64,000 nt of DNA from Myxococcus qinghaiensis. Its GTDB lineage: Bacteria > Myxococcota > Myxococcia > Myxococcales > Myxococcaceae. The notes below the pieces were generated by a model that saw nothing but the letters and a program-made list of their open reading frames with translations, had not been told where the DNA came from and made no database searches. Made by a program: the position numbers and the translations under genes. Shown here in pieces: positions 56,499-64,000 of this stretch (within the stretch, counting starts at the first letter, position 1; every line of letters starts with the position of its first letter). The DNA lies in assembly GCF_024198215.1 (NCBI RefSeq), contig NZ_JAKCFA010000006.1, positions 62,001 to 126,000 of the forward strand, given 5' to 3'.

Positions 56499-57200
56499 AT
56501 GGAATGCGCTAGGGGTCGCCATCTTAGGGGACAGCGGCCGCCGAGGCAAAGGTGGCTCGCACGGAATTCGGTCGGCGCGCTGATTGCCTGCCTGCTGGCT
56601 ACGGGTGCGCTCGCAGTCACTCCGGGTGCGGATCAACTCCGCCTGGAGAGGCGCGGCGACGTCCTGGAGCTGCGCTGGGCGGATGCCGAGGAGCGCCTGC
56701 AGGGTACGCTTCACCCCGCCCTCCCCCGTGAGGGCGAGCCCGCGCTGCTGTCGCTCCACGTGGGCGCGTTCCAGGGCGCCGAGTTCACCGGCCCGCTGAC
56801 GCTGACGGTGCACCTGAAGGACTCGCCCGCCCAGGTGACGAAGACGCTGACGCGCGACGGCGTCAACTGGCACACGGAGCTGACCTTCGACGAGCCGGGC
56901 CTCTATGAGCTGGAGGTCCGCTACCAGAACACGCACCTCAAGGTGCTGACGGGCTACGTCACGGTGGCCTCGCAGCCGCTGCCGCAGGGGTTGAGCTGGG
57001 GCCTGCTCGTGCTGGCCTCCGGCACCGCGCTCGTGTGGGGTGTGCGGGGCGCGATACGGCGGCTGAAGGGCCCGACCTCGCCCGCGAGCACGCCCGACAG
57101 CGCCGAGGCGCAGGCGCCGGCGACCTCGGCGGAGCCCACCGCACCCACCGGGTCGAGCGACTCCACCGCCCCGGCGGCGGATGCGGCGTCCAACCGGTAA
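56499..57200 (+). CDS. Secreted/membrane beta-domain protein
   Basis: 233 residues from ATG 56499, where GGGGGAG sits nine bases upstream; a TTG nine bases earlier has no spacing. A signal or anchor ('SVGALIACLLATGALA') is followed by a ~120-residue beta domain ('LRLERRGDVLELRWADAEER', 'LTLTVHLKDSPAQVTKTL', 'ELTFDEPGLYELEVRYQN') similar in style to FixH/YtkA or other Ig-like domains, then a second hydrophobic segment ('LLVLASGTALVWGV') and a disordered Ala/Thr/Pro tail. It likely spans the membrane with the beta domain outside. No specific function is known. Confidence 0.65.
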   Translation: MECARGRHLRGQRPPRQRWLARNSVGALIACLLATGALAVTPGADQLRLERRGDVLELRWADAEERLQGTLHPALPREGEPALLSLHVGAFQGAEFTGPLTLTVHLKDSPAQVTKTLTRDGVNWHTELTFDEPGLYELEVRYQNTHLKVLTGYVTVASQPLPQGLSWGLLVLASGTALVWGVRGAIRRLKGPTSPASTPDSAEAQAPATSAEPTAPTGSSDSTAPAADAASNR

Positions 57201-57414
57201 CTCCTTCCACCGGTTGATCGACATTCGTACAGGCCCGGCTGCCCACGCAGTGGAACTTTCGTTCCCACCCGTGGGCAGGTAACGACCTCGTCACGACGTT
57301 TTCGCGCCCTGGCACGGGCGCTCGCCGTCCACCGCCGTCCTGCACCCGACGTTGTCGCTTCGGGCACCGCAGTTGCACAAGGGCTCTCCCGGCTGCGATG
57401 GGGAGGCGGGGAAC

Positions 57415-58746
57415 ATGGGCGGGTGGCGGTTGGATGATCTGGGGAGGCGGGGCCTCCTCATCGCGGTCCTCCTGAGTGGACCAGCGTTCGCGGAGGCCCA
57501 GGCCTCGGCGAGCGGCATGGGGCTGGACACCGGTGATGCGGTGGCCGTGGAGGATCCGCTCTCGGGCGGCGTGGTGGATGGAGTCGACGCGCCCGAGAGC
57601 GGACCACCGGAGGGCTCCGAGCCCCTGGAGCCCTCCCAGAACACCCTCCCGGAAGGAGCGCTGGCGCAGGCGATGCCGCCGCGAATCCAGCCGGGAGACC
57701 CGAGCGACGCGGTGAAGCCGGTGCCGCCGACGGGCGCGCAGCCCACGGCCGCGCAGCCTTCGCCGGAGGAGAAAAAGAAGAAGAAGAAGTCGAAGCCGGG
57801 CGCGCAGCAGGAGGACTCGCTGGGCGAGGACGCCACCGCGCTGGACGACACGCCCGCGGACGAGGTGCAGACGGTGCGCGTCTTCGGCCGCGTCTACGCA
57901 CGCGCCAACGCGGACGAGCGCTCGAAGTACCAGCGCACGCTGAGCATCCCTTCCGCGCGCGTGGGCGTGGGCACGTCGCTGCCCAACCTGGAGGCCGAGG
58001 TGAGCGCGGACCTCGCGGACTCCAACATCCTCAAGGACGCCTTCGTGCGCCTGGCGGATGACGGCAAGCGCTTCCGCCTCTATGGCGGCCAGTTCAAGGC
58101 CCCCTTCCTCCAGCGCCGGCTGGAGGGCTCGTGGAGCCTGCCCATCCAGGGACGCGGCTTGGTGGAGGACTACCTGGGGGACGTGCACGAGCTGGGCGGC
58201 CGTCGGATGGGACTGATGGGCGAGGTGCGGCTCAAGAGCCTCTGGGATGTCCGCGTGTCCGCGGGCGTGTTCCAGGGCTCCAAGGACGAGCTGGGCGTGC
58301 GCACCAAGGAGGACCTGGCCGGGCGCGTGAGCGTGCGTCCGCTCAAGAAGATGCTCACCCTGGGCGTCAGCACGTATGTGGCGGAGGCGCTGGACAGGGC
58401 GCGTCGGCACGCGGTGGCGGCGGACGCGGAGCTCAAGTTCGGCGGGCTGAACGTGACGGGTGAAGTCGTCACGGGACGGCTGCCCGTGGGGCCGTTCACC
58501 GCGCAGCTCCTGCTGGCGAGCTGGACGGTGCCGGTGACGACGGAGTGGGCGCTCCAGCCTGTTGTCGGAGCGGAGGGGTTGCAGTTGAGAGGGGATGTGG
58601 AAGGTCGGGGCCACTCGCTGCTCGGGGGTCTCAACCTTCTCTTGGGGAGTCGTTTTCGGGGGCAGTTCCAGGTGGAGCGCGCGTTGCGGCCGGGAGACGA
58701 GGCGCCGGGCCTCGAGTACTCGCTGCAGCTCGCCACCCGCTTCTAG
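57415..58746 (+). CDS. Outer-membrane porin of the phosphate-selective OprO/OprP type
   Basis: 443 residues from ATG 57415, preceded by GGGGAGG. The signal peptide ('LLIAVLLSGPAFAEA') is followed by a Pro/Lys-rich periplasmic linker containing 'KKKKKKSK' (~120-127), then a beta-barrel from ~165. 'LKDAFVRLADDGKRFRLYGG' and 'QFKAPFLQRRLEG' match the OprO/OprP porin pattern, and the protein ends in Phe, the outer-membrane assembly signal. The long basic linker is atypical and could interact with polyanions. First gene of a tight operon with the polyphosphate polymerase homologue 15 bases on. Confidence 0.78.
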   Translation: MGGWRLDDLGRRGLLIAVLLSGPAFAEAQASASGMGLDTGDAVAVEDPLSGGVVDGVDAPESGPPEGSEPLEPSQNTLPEGALAQAMPPRIQPGDPSDAVKPVPPTGAQPTAAQPSPEEKKKKKKSKPGAQQEDSLGEDATALDDTPADEVQTVRVFGRVYARANADERSKYQRTLSIPSARVGVGTSLPNLEAEVSADLADSNILKDAFVRLADDGKRFRLYGGQFKAPFLQRRLEGSWSLPIQGRGLVEDYLGDVHELGGRRMGLMGEVRLKSLWDVRVSAGVFQGSKDELGVRTKEDLAGRVSVRPLKKMLTLGVSTYVAEALDRARRHAVAADAELKFGGLNVTGEVVTGRLPVGPFTAQLLLASWTVPVTTEWALQPVVGAEGLQLRGDVEGRGHSLLGGLNLLLGSRFRGQFQVERALRPGDEAPGLEYSLQLATRF

Positions 58747-58761
58747 TCACGGAGACACGTC

Positions 58762-59475
58762 ATGCTCTCGTTCGCCGAGGGAGAAGTGACCCGACTCCGG
58801 CGTGAGTTCAAGCTGGTGCTCGGGGAGCAGACCGCGCTCGCGCTGTGCGCGCGGTTGTCGATGGAGCTGGGGGGACAGGCGCCGTTGCCCACGCGCATCG
58901 TGTCCGTCTATTTCGACCGGCCAGGTTGTCCGTTGGCGTCGCGCGCGCTGCGCTCGCCGGAGGACTGCCTCAAGGTCCGCACGAAGGAGTACTCGCCGGA
59001 CGTGGGCTCGGGCGGCGTGGAGCGCGTGGTGCTGGAGGTGAAGCGCGAGCGTCACGGCCTCACGCAGAAGCGTCGGGTCTGGGTGCCGCGCTCGGACCTG
59101 GGGCGCGTGTTGCGAGGGGGCGCGCGCCTGTTGCCGCTCATCACTGGAGGCAGCCTGATGCCGGTGCTGGCGGTGACGTACCAGCGGCACGTGTATCAGG
59201 CGTCGCAGGCGTGGCGGGTGACGGTGGACCGGGACATCGGCTACCACCACATTGCCCCGGAGCTGGCCATGTCCCAGCTTGCCCTGACGACGGAGCGACT
59301 GGGACCGCCGCTTTGGAACGAAGAGCGCGTGGTGGTGGAGGTGAAGCACCTGGGGCAGGAGCTGCCCGACTGGCTGTCGTCGCTCAATCCGGGCGGCGCG
59401 CCGACGTACAGCAAGTTCGCTGAGGGGATGGCGAGGGTTCACGCCTTCGCCGCGGATGGGGTCGCGAGGGGATAA
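58762..59475 (+). CDS. VTC-domain protein, probable polyphosphate polymerase
   Basis: 237 residues, matching a lone VTC/TTM domain. The basic tunnel residues are visible strand by strand: 'RREFKL', 'VSVYFDRPG', 'LKVRTKEY', 'VVLEVKRER', 'TQKRRVWV', 'TYQRHVYQ', 'WRVTVDRDIGY', 'ERVVVEVKHLG' and 'YSKFAEGM', as in VTC4, which makes polyphosphate from ATP on the inner membrane face. No membrane segment is present in this chain, but the operon supplies one in the DUF4956 protein. The Lys/Arg/Glu set looks complete, so the enzyme may be active. GGAG lies at normal spacing. Confidence 0.85.
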   Translation: MLSFAEGEVTRLRREFKLVLGEQTALALCARLSMELGGQAPLPTRIVSVYFDRPGCPLASRALRSPEDCLKVRTKEYSPDVGSGGVERVVLEVKRERHGLTQKRRVWVPRSDLGRVLRGGARLLPLITGGSLMPVLAVTYQRHVYQASQAWRVTVDRDIGYHHIAPELAMSQLALTTERLGPPLWNEERVVVEVKHLGQELPDWLSSLNPGGAPTYSKFAEGMARVHAFAADGVARG

Positions 59476-59481
59476 GGCACC

Positions 59482-61197
59482 GTGTTCATCGACTTCGAGG
59501 GGATTGACGGCAGCGGCAAGACGACGCTCTCCAACCTGCTGGCCGGGAGGCTGAAGAAGCTCGGCTACCGGGTGGCGCACGCACGGGAAGGAGGCGAGCT
59601 GCGCTCGTCCACGGCCCGGCGCGTACGGGAGCTGACGCGCGATGCGCGCCTGCTGGAGATGTCGCCACGCGCGGAGTTCTTTCTCAACCTGGCGCGCGAC
59701 GCGCAGCAACTGGAGGAGGTGGTGGCGCCCGCGCTGTCACGGGGCGAGGTCTGCATCACCGACCGTTACCTGTACTCGCAGCTCGCGCTGAGCGGCGGTG
59801 GCCGGGGACTTCCCATGTCGGAGCTGCGGCCCGCGTGCGAGCTGGCCTCGCAGGGGCTGTGGCCGGACCTGGTCATCCTGGTGGATGTGGACCCGGACCT
59901 GGCGCGGTGGCGCAAGCGGCTGGGCAAGGCCCAGTCGGGGCGAAGCGCGGACGGAGACAGCCGCAAGGGGCTGGCGGGCGCGGGCCTGGCGGTGCGCGTG
60001 CGCGAGTCCTTCCTGGCCCTGGCCAAGGAAGACCCTCGGCGCTGGCTCATCCTGGAGAACAACGACGCGCCGCTGCACGTGCTGGAGCAGCGTCTGGTGG
60101 AAGCGGTGGTGGCGCGGCTGGAGGGGCGTGACACGCCCGTGCAGCGCATCGTCCCCGTGCCGACGACGCCCGTGCACTCGGGCCCCGTCGCGGTGGAGGA
60201 CGTGGAGGCGCGCTTCTTCCAGGCCCTGGACACCGTGGAGGTGCGCGAGCCGTCGCTCGCGGTGTGGATGCTGGGCGGCCTTCCCGGGCTCATGGCGCAC
60301 CAGCGTCGGCTGGCCTTCGTGGAGCGCTTCCCCGCCCTCACCGCGCGGGGCCTCCAGGGCCTGAGCGACGACGCCGCGTGGACGCTGCGCGAGGTGCTGG
60401 CGCCGCTGTCCCCCGCGCAGGTGGCGCTCGGCCTGGCGGGAATCACCGGCGCGCGAGCGTCGATGATGCGCGAGCGGCTGCATGCCCAGGCCCCGTCGGA
60501 GGTGCTCCAGGGCCTGAAGGGCGACAGCTCCCCCCAGGCGTGGGCGCTGCGCGAGCGTGGCATGAAGGACGGACGTCTGGTCGACGTGCTGCTGGGGCTC
60601 TCCGGCGTGGACGGCGAGGAGTCCTGGCTGGTGCGCGAGGCCGGAATGCAGCGCTCGCTGTACGCCGAAGTGGCCCGCAGCCTGGGAGGTCTGACGGACG
60701 CGCGGGCGGACGCGCTGCGCGAGGCGCTCCTGCCGCACGACAGGCTGGCGGTGCTGCGCGGCACCCAGGGGCTGGACACGCCCGTGGCGCGCGGACTGCG
60801 CGAGGCGCTGGCGGGCAAGGCGCTGAAGCTGGTGCTGCGCTCGCTGACGGGGCTCGACTCGGAGGAGGCCTGGGCGCTGCGTGAGCGCGGGGCGAAGAAG
60901 ACGAAGGAGGCGCTGGACTCGGTGGACGGCATGAACGACCCGCGGGCGTGGAAGCTGCGGGTGGAGCATGCGAAGCGCTGGCCCGCCACCGTGCTGTCCT
61001 CGCTCAAGGGGCTGCCGCTGGGGCCCGAGGCACGCACGCTCATCTCACGGGTACTGGAGGCACATCCCACGAGTCTGCCGGTGTTGCGCAACGCTTATGC
61101 GGTCATCGCCACGGCGTCGACGCTCGACGCCCGGGGCACCACGGTCCGCCCGAGCCGCGTCGTCGCGGAAGCGGCCACACAGCTGGTCGAGCTCTAA
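59482..61197 (+). CDS. Thymidylate kinase-like NTPase fused to a tandem helical repeat domain
   Basis: 571 residues from GTG 59482, six bases after the previous stop. Residues 1-215 are TMK-like: P-loop 'FEGIDGSGKTTL', 'ITDRYLYSQLAL' (DRY motif), 'PDLVILVDVDPDLARWRKR' and a LID-like 'RLGKAQSG'. Residues ~258-535 hold about nine copies of a ~28-residue unit with consensus L-x-x-L-x-G-L-d-x-x-x-A-W-x-L-R-E-r, for example 'LKGDSSPQAWALRERGMKDG', 'LTGLDSEEAWALRERGAKKT' and 'VDGMNDPRAWKLRVEHAKRW'. I do not recognise this repeat. The kinase could act on nucleotides or, given the operon, on polyphosphate-linked substrates; the repeats probably form an alpha-solenoid for protein binding. Confidence 0.85.
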   Translation: MFIDFEGIDGSGKTTLSNLLAGRLKKLGYRVAHAREGGELRSSTARRVRELTRDARLLEMSPRAEFFLNLARDAQQLEEVVAPALSRGEVCITDRYLYSQLALSGGGRGLPMSELRPACELASQGLWPDLVILVDVDPDLARWRKRLGKAQSGRSADGDSRKGLAGAGLAVRVRESFLALAKEDPRRWLILENNDAPLHVLEQRLVEAVVARLEGRDTPVQRIVPVPTTPVHSGPVAVEDVEARFFQALDTVEVREPSLAVWMLGGLPGLMAHQRRLAFVERFPALTARGLQGLSDDAAWTLREVLAPLSPAQVALGLAGITGARASMMRERLHAQAPSEVLQGLKGDSSPQAWALRERGMKDGRLVDVLLGLSGVDGEESWLVREAGMQRSLYAEVARSLGGLTDARADALREALLPHDRLAVLRGTQGLDTPVARGLREALAGKALKLVLRSLTGLDSEEAWALRERGAKKTKEALDSVDGMNDPRAWKLRVEHAKRWPATVLSSLKGLPLGPEARTLISRVLEAHPTSLPVLRNAYAVIATASTLDARGTTVRPSRVVAEAATQLVEL

Positions 61198-61209
61198 AGG
61201 AGCCCCGAC

Positions 61210-61917
61210 ATGGAGGCCACGATTCCGGCGCTCTTCGAGAGCGCCAAGGCGGAGCTGAGTGCGTTGTCCATCACCGTGATGCTGCCGCGGATGCTCGCGG
61301 CGGCGTTCATCGGCACGGTGCTGTCGCTGCGGCCCTGGCGGTTTCTCATGCGCCGGGCGCTGCCGAAGGCGGACATGATTCAGGCGCAGGTGCTGTTGTG
61401 CGCGGCGGCGGCGGTCATCACCGCCGTCATCGGCGACAGCGTGGCCAAGGCCTTCGGGCTGGTGGGGCTGGGCGGCTTCGTGCGCTTCCGCTCCGGCCTC
61501 AAGGACCCGCGCGACGCGGCCATCCTGTTCCTGATGATTGGCCTGGGCATGGCGTGTGGCCACGGCAGCCTGGGGCTCGCGGGCGTGGGCACCCTGTTCG
61601 TCGCGGCGCTGCTGTTCGTCATCGACCTGTTCAACCGGGAGGCGCCCGCGGCGCCAGCGAAGCAGCGGCTCCTGGTGTCCGCGCAGGCCGATGACCTGGT
61701 GGGCGCGGAGGCGTCGCTGAGGAGCGCGCTGGGCGAGCGCAATGTGCTGGTGAAGAGCTGCGCGCTCGACTTCGACGGGCGGCGGCTGGAGCTGGAAGTG
61801 GAGGAGCCCGTGCCTGGCTCGCTGACGGCGGCGCTGGGACGGACGGAGGGCACGCCCCTGCGGGGGCTGCGGTGGACGGCGGTAAGCCCCAAGGGGACAC
61901 GGGAGGAGCTGACATGA
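61210..61917 (+). CDS. DUF4956-family membrane protein
   Basis: 235 residues; AAAGGAG overlaps the previous stop codon at ideal spacing. Three to four hydrophobic helices in the first ~140 residues include the family signature 'GGFVRFRSGLKDPRDAAILF' followed by 'GLGMACGHGSLGLAG'. The C-terminal ~85 residues are a soluble ferredoxin-like domain ('RLLVSAQADDLVGAEASLRS'). DUF4956 genes are, from what I know, frequently neighbours of VTC-domain genes; here it could anchor the soluble VTC polymerase at the membrane and form a channel or scaffold. Function in the literature is not established. Confidence 0.85.
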   Translation: MEATIPALFESAKAELSALSITVMLPRMLAAAFIGTVLSLRPWRFLMRRALPKADMIQAQVLLCAAAAVITAVIGDSVAKAFGLVGLGGFVRFRSGLKDPRDAAILFLMIGLGMACGHGSLGLAGVGTLFVAALLFVIDLFNREAPAAPAKQRLLVSAQADDLVGAEASLRSALGERNVLVKSCALDFDGRRLELEVEEPVPGSLTAALGRTEGTPLRGLRWTAVSPKGTREELT

Positions 61918-62699
61918 CACGCAGGTGGGTGGTCGCGCTCGCGGCCGGATGGTTGCTCGTGGGTTGTGGTGGGGGCGGGAGCCTGCCAGGCGGAGATGGA
62001 CCGGGTCCTTCGGGGCCGGGCGGAGACGTGGGTCTGCCGGGCGACAAGGACCCGAACGACAACGGCCCGGATGACGCGGCCTCGAAGACGCTGTGGCCGC
62101 TGACGACGGGCTCCACGTGGGTCTACGACATCCAGGACCCGGTGCATGGCAACTTCCAGAAGCACGTGACGGTGCAGGGGCCGCGCGAGGTGCCGGGGGC
62201 TCCGGCGGGAACGACGGGCGTGCTGGTGCACAGCAAGCAGGACCGCGTCGCCACCGGCGTCCTCTACGAGGAGTATTCCTGGCAGGCCGAGCAGAGCAAC
62301 GGGCTGGTGGTCCGGCTTCGCGAGGAGGACCACCGGGACGGCGTCCAGGTGCGCACCACCACGTGGGCTCCCGCCACGGTGAAGTCCCTGGCGCGCGCGC
62401 CGAGCGCCCTGCCCTGGTCCTTCACCAGCGCCGTGCAGGAACTGACGGTGATGGGGGACGGCAGCAAGGAGGACAGCGACCCCACCTATACGTGGCGCGT
62501 GCTGGAGGTGGGCGTGACGGTGCAGACGCGCGCCGGCACCTTCACCAACGCCATCAAGGTGCGCCGCGACAAGCTCAACGACGCGGGCGAGGTCAAGGAA
62601 GGCAAGGAGCGCACGTACTGGCTGGTGCCCGGCGTGGGCAAGGTGCGCGAGGAGGGTGAGCGCACCGAGGACCTCGCGTCCTACGACATCAAGAAGTAG
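61914..62699 (+). CDS. Lipoprotein of unknown function, last gene of the polyphosphate-like operon
   Basis: 261 residues from ATG 61914, which overlaps the DUF4956 stop (ATGA) and has GGAGGAG upstream. The signal ends 'LLVGC', then a Gly/Pro/Asp-rich spacer. The body ('LWPLTTGSTWVYDIQDPV', 'GVLVHSKQDRV', 'SWQAEQSNGLVVRL', 'LVPGVGKVREEGERTEDLASY') is beta-rich and resembles the many 'initial-tryptophan' lipoproteins of Deltaproteobacteria without matching a named family. Translational coupling ties it to the upstream module. Confidence 0.8.
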   Translation: MTRRWVVALAAGWLLVGCGGGGSLPGGDGPGPSGPGGDVGLPGDKDPNDNGPDDAASKTLWPLTTGSTWVYDIQDPVHGNFQKHVTVQGPREVPGAPAGTTGVLVHSKQDRVATGVLYEEYSWQAEQSNGLVVRLREEDHRDGVQVRTTTWAPATVKSLARAPSALPWSFTSAVQELTVMGDGSKEDSDPTYTWRVLEVGVTVQTRAGTFTNAIKVRRDKLNDAGEVKEGKERTYWLVPGVGKVREEGERTEDLASYDIKK

Positions 62700-62707
62700 T
62701 GCCCGGT

Positions 62708-62760
62708 GGGACAGGCGTGGGGCGAGCGAGGGCCTGCCTCGCCGCCTGGCGCCTGTTCCC
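62708..62760 (+). terminator. Hairpin at the end of the operon
   Basis: GGGACAGGCG / CGCCTGTTCCC arms (one bulge) plus an inner GGCGAG/CTCGCC pair, starting nine bases after the lipoprotein stop. No T-run; separates the operon from the phosphatase gene. Confidence 0.5.
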
Positions 62761-62827
62761 CTCACCGGATGAAGGTCGTTGAGTGAACGGTTGGGCCTCC
62801 GTCCCGAAATGGTTCGGGAGGAGGCTG

Positions 62828-64000
62828 CATGCATCGGAAGACCCGCTTCAACCCGCTTCCCCTGGCCGTGGCCCTGACCTTGGTGTCGGGCGTGGCTTCC
62901 GCGGGCGTCCTCGCCCGCGACCCCTACCTCCAGAAAGTCGGACCGGACACCGCCCTGGTGGCGTTCCGACTGGCGGCCAACTGCTCGCCCGAGGTGCGGT
63001 ATGGCGTGGGAGCGGTGAGCGAGGTCGCCCGCTCGGAGGCCTCCGGCCGCGTCCATGCGGTGGTGCTCACCGGCCTGAAGCCCGCCACGGAGTATTCCTA
63101 CGAGGTCAGCGCGTGCGGCCTCAGGACGCCCACCAAGCGCTTCACCACCGCGCCCGAGCCCGGGACGCGCCGCGTGCACTTCGCGGCGGTGGGTGACTTC
63201 GGCACGGGTGGCTCGGACCAGAAGGCGGTGGCCGCCGACATGCTCGCGCGCAAGCCGGAGCTGTTCGTGGCCCTGGGCGACAACGCCTATCCGGATGGCA
63301 CCGAGGCCGACTTCCAGGACCACCTCTTCGCGCCCATGGCCGCGCTGCTGGCGGAGGTTCCCCTCTTCGCCTCGCCCGGCAATCACGAGTACGTGACGGA
63401 CCAGGGGCAGCCGTACCTGGACAACCTCTACATGCCCACCAACAACCCGGCGGGCTCGGAGCGCTACTTCTCCTTCGACTGGGGGCACGTGCACTTCGTG
63501 TCGCTCGACTCCAACTGCGCCATCGGCCTGTCGTCCGCGGAGCGCTGCTCGCTGGCGGACCAGAAGGCGTGGCTCCAGACGGACCTGGCCGGGACGACGC
63601 AGCCGTGGAAGGTCGTCTTCTTCCACCACCCGCCCTGGTCCAGCGGCGAGCACGGCTCGCAGCTCACCATGCGCCGCCAGTTCGGCCCCATCTTCGAGAA
63701 GTACGGCGTGGACCTGGTGCTGACGGGGCATGACCACAACTACGAGCGCAGCAAGCCGATGCAGGGTGACGGCGTCGCGTCCTCGGGCGGCATCCCCTAC
63801 CTGGTGGTGGGCGGCGGTGGCGCGACGCTGCGCGCGTTCTCCGTGGGCCAGCCGAGCTGGAGCCAGGTGCGCGACAACAAGGCGCACGGCTTCCTGGACG
63901 TGGAGGTGGTGGAGGGTGTGCTCACCGCGAAGCTCATCACCACGGACGAGAAGGTGCTGGACAGCTTCACGCTGCGCAAGGACCTGCCCCCCGTGGAACA
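62828..64000 (+). CDS. Secreted purple-acid-phosphatase-like metallophosphoesterase (3' end outside window)
   Basis: At least 391 residues; the frame is open to the right edge. GGGAGGAGG four bases before ATG 62828 fixes the start. The signal peptide ('LAVALTLVSGVASA') is followed by an Ig/FN3-like N-domain ('LARDPYLQKVGPDTALVAF', 'VVLTGLKPATEYSYEVSACG') as in purple acid phosphatases, then the catalytic domain: 'AVGDFGTGG', 'VALGDNAYPDG', 'SPGNHEY', 'VFFHHPPW' and 'VLTGHDHNYER'. It should release phosphate from esters outside the cytoplasm. It follows the porin-VTC-DUF4956 operon, strengthening a phosphate theme, but has its own upstream hairpin. Confidence 0.9.

Noticed and set aside
59482..60120. 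Calling the kinase half a PPK2 polyphosphate kinase
   Set aside because: The P-loop and DRY motifs fit the thymidylate kinase pattern; PPK2-specific motifs are not visible, so the polyphosphate link remains only contextual.
64000..64000. tRNA or rRNA genes anywhere in the window
   Set aside because: No cloverleaf or ribosomal RNA sequence was recognised on either strand.

Overview
The window is one contiguous stretch of very GC-rich, densely coding bacterial chromosome with nothing that looks like a phage, transposon, rRNA or tRNA. The gene content points to a myxobacterium (Myxococcota, Myxococcus/Corallococcus-like): three large Ser/Thr protein kinases, two of them with the HRDxSPQN catalytic loop common in myxobacterial kinases; a TIGR02270-type protein beside an AHH nuclease and Imm11/Imm49 immunity genes; HYDIN-like/VWA lipoproteins; PilZ and FHA proteins; and many GTG/TTG starts. 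Taxonomy is inferred from gene style only.

Layout. 1-4607 (+): end of a type VI secretion-like effector locus, with a HEAT-repeat/degenerate ketosynthase fusion (5' end off the window), an AHH-family nuclease and two different immunity genes. 4615-7741: tandem-GNAT acetyltransferase and LysR regulator (overlapping, -) facing a secreted SMP-30-like protein (+). 7802-11443 (-): an RHH-acidic-FHA protein and a thioredoxin-MORN-TPR fusion. 11566-14648: PAP2 phosphatase and an alpha/beta-hydrolase lipoprotein without a normal start codon, convergent with a Dbr1-like metallophosphoesterase. 15002-21356 (+): LysM-C39 protein, sigma factor plus zinc-finger/kinase/TPR protein, a small hypothetical gene and a frameshifted Cys-rich membrane protein. 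21432-25544 (-): HYDIN/VWA lipoprotein and an EamA exporter. 25723-32049: uvrA and two convergent POT peptide transporters. 32213-38360 (-): an overlapping three-gene signalling operon (pseudo-receiver/PilZ/acyltransferase-like, methyltransferase, double-core hybrid kinase). 38733-44664: nadA, zinc-ribbon protein, methyltransferase, small Cys-rich secreted protein (-), GT-C-like membrane protein, unknown protein. 44695-49709 (-): SprT-like protein, kinase, lipoprotein. 49862-54141: GDPD, deoxynucleoside kinase, thioesterase, A-type Fe-S carrier (-), rhodanese-MoeB and a second rhodanese. 54158-56467 (-): kinase.

57415-62699 (+) is the most interesting region. It is a tight operon of an OprP-like porin, a VTC-type polyphosphate polymerase domain protein, a thymidylate-kinase-like protein fused to about nine ~28-residue helical repeats, a DUF4956 membrane protein and a lipoprotein. 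A secreted purple-acid-phosphatase-like gene follows and runs off the right edge. I read it as a candidate phosphate/polyphosphate module whose kinase-repeat component I do not recognise from any described system.

Gene functions are from motifs read by eye; no database search was possible.
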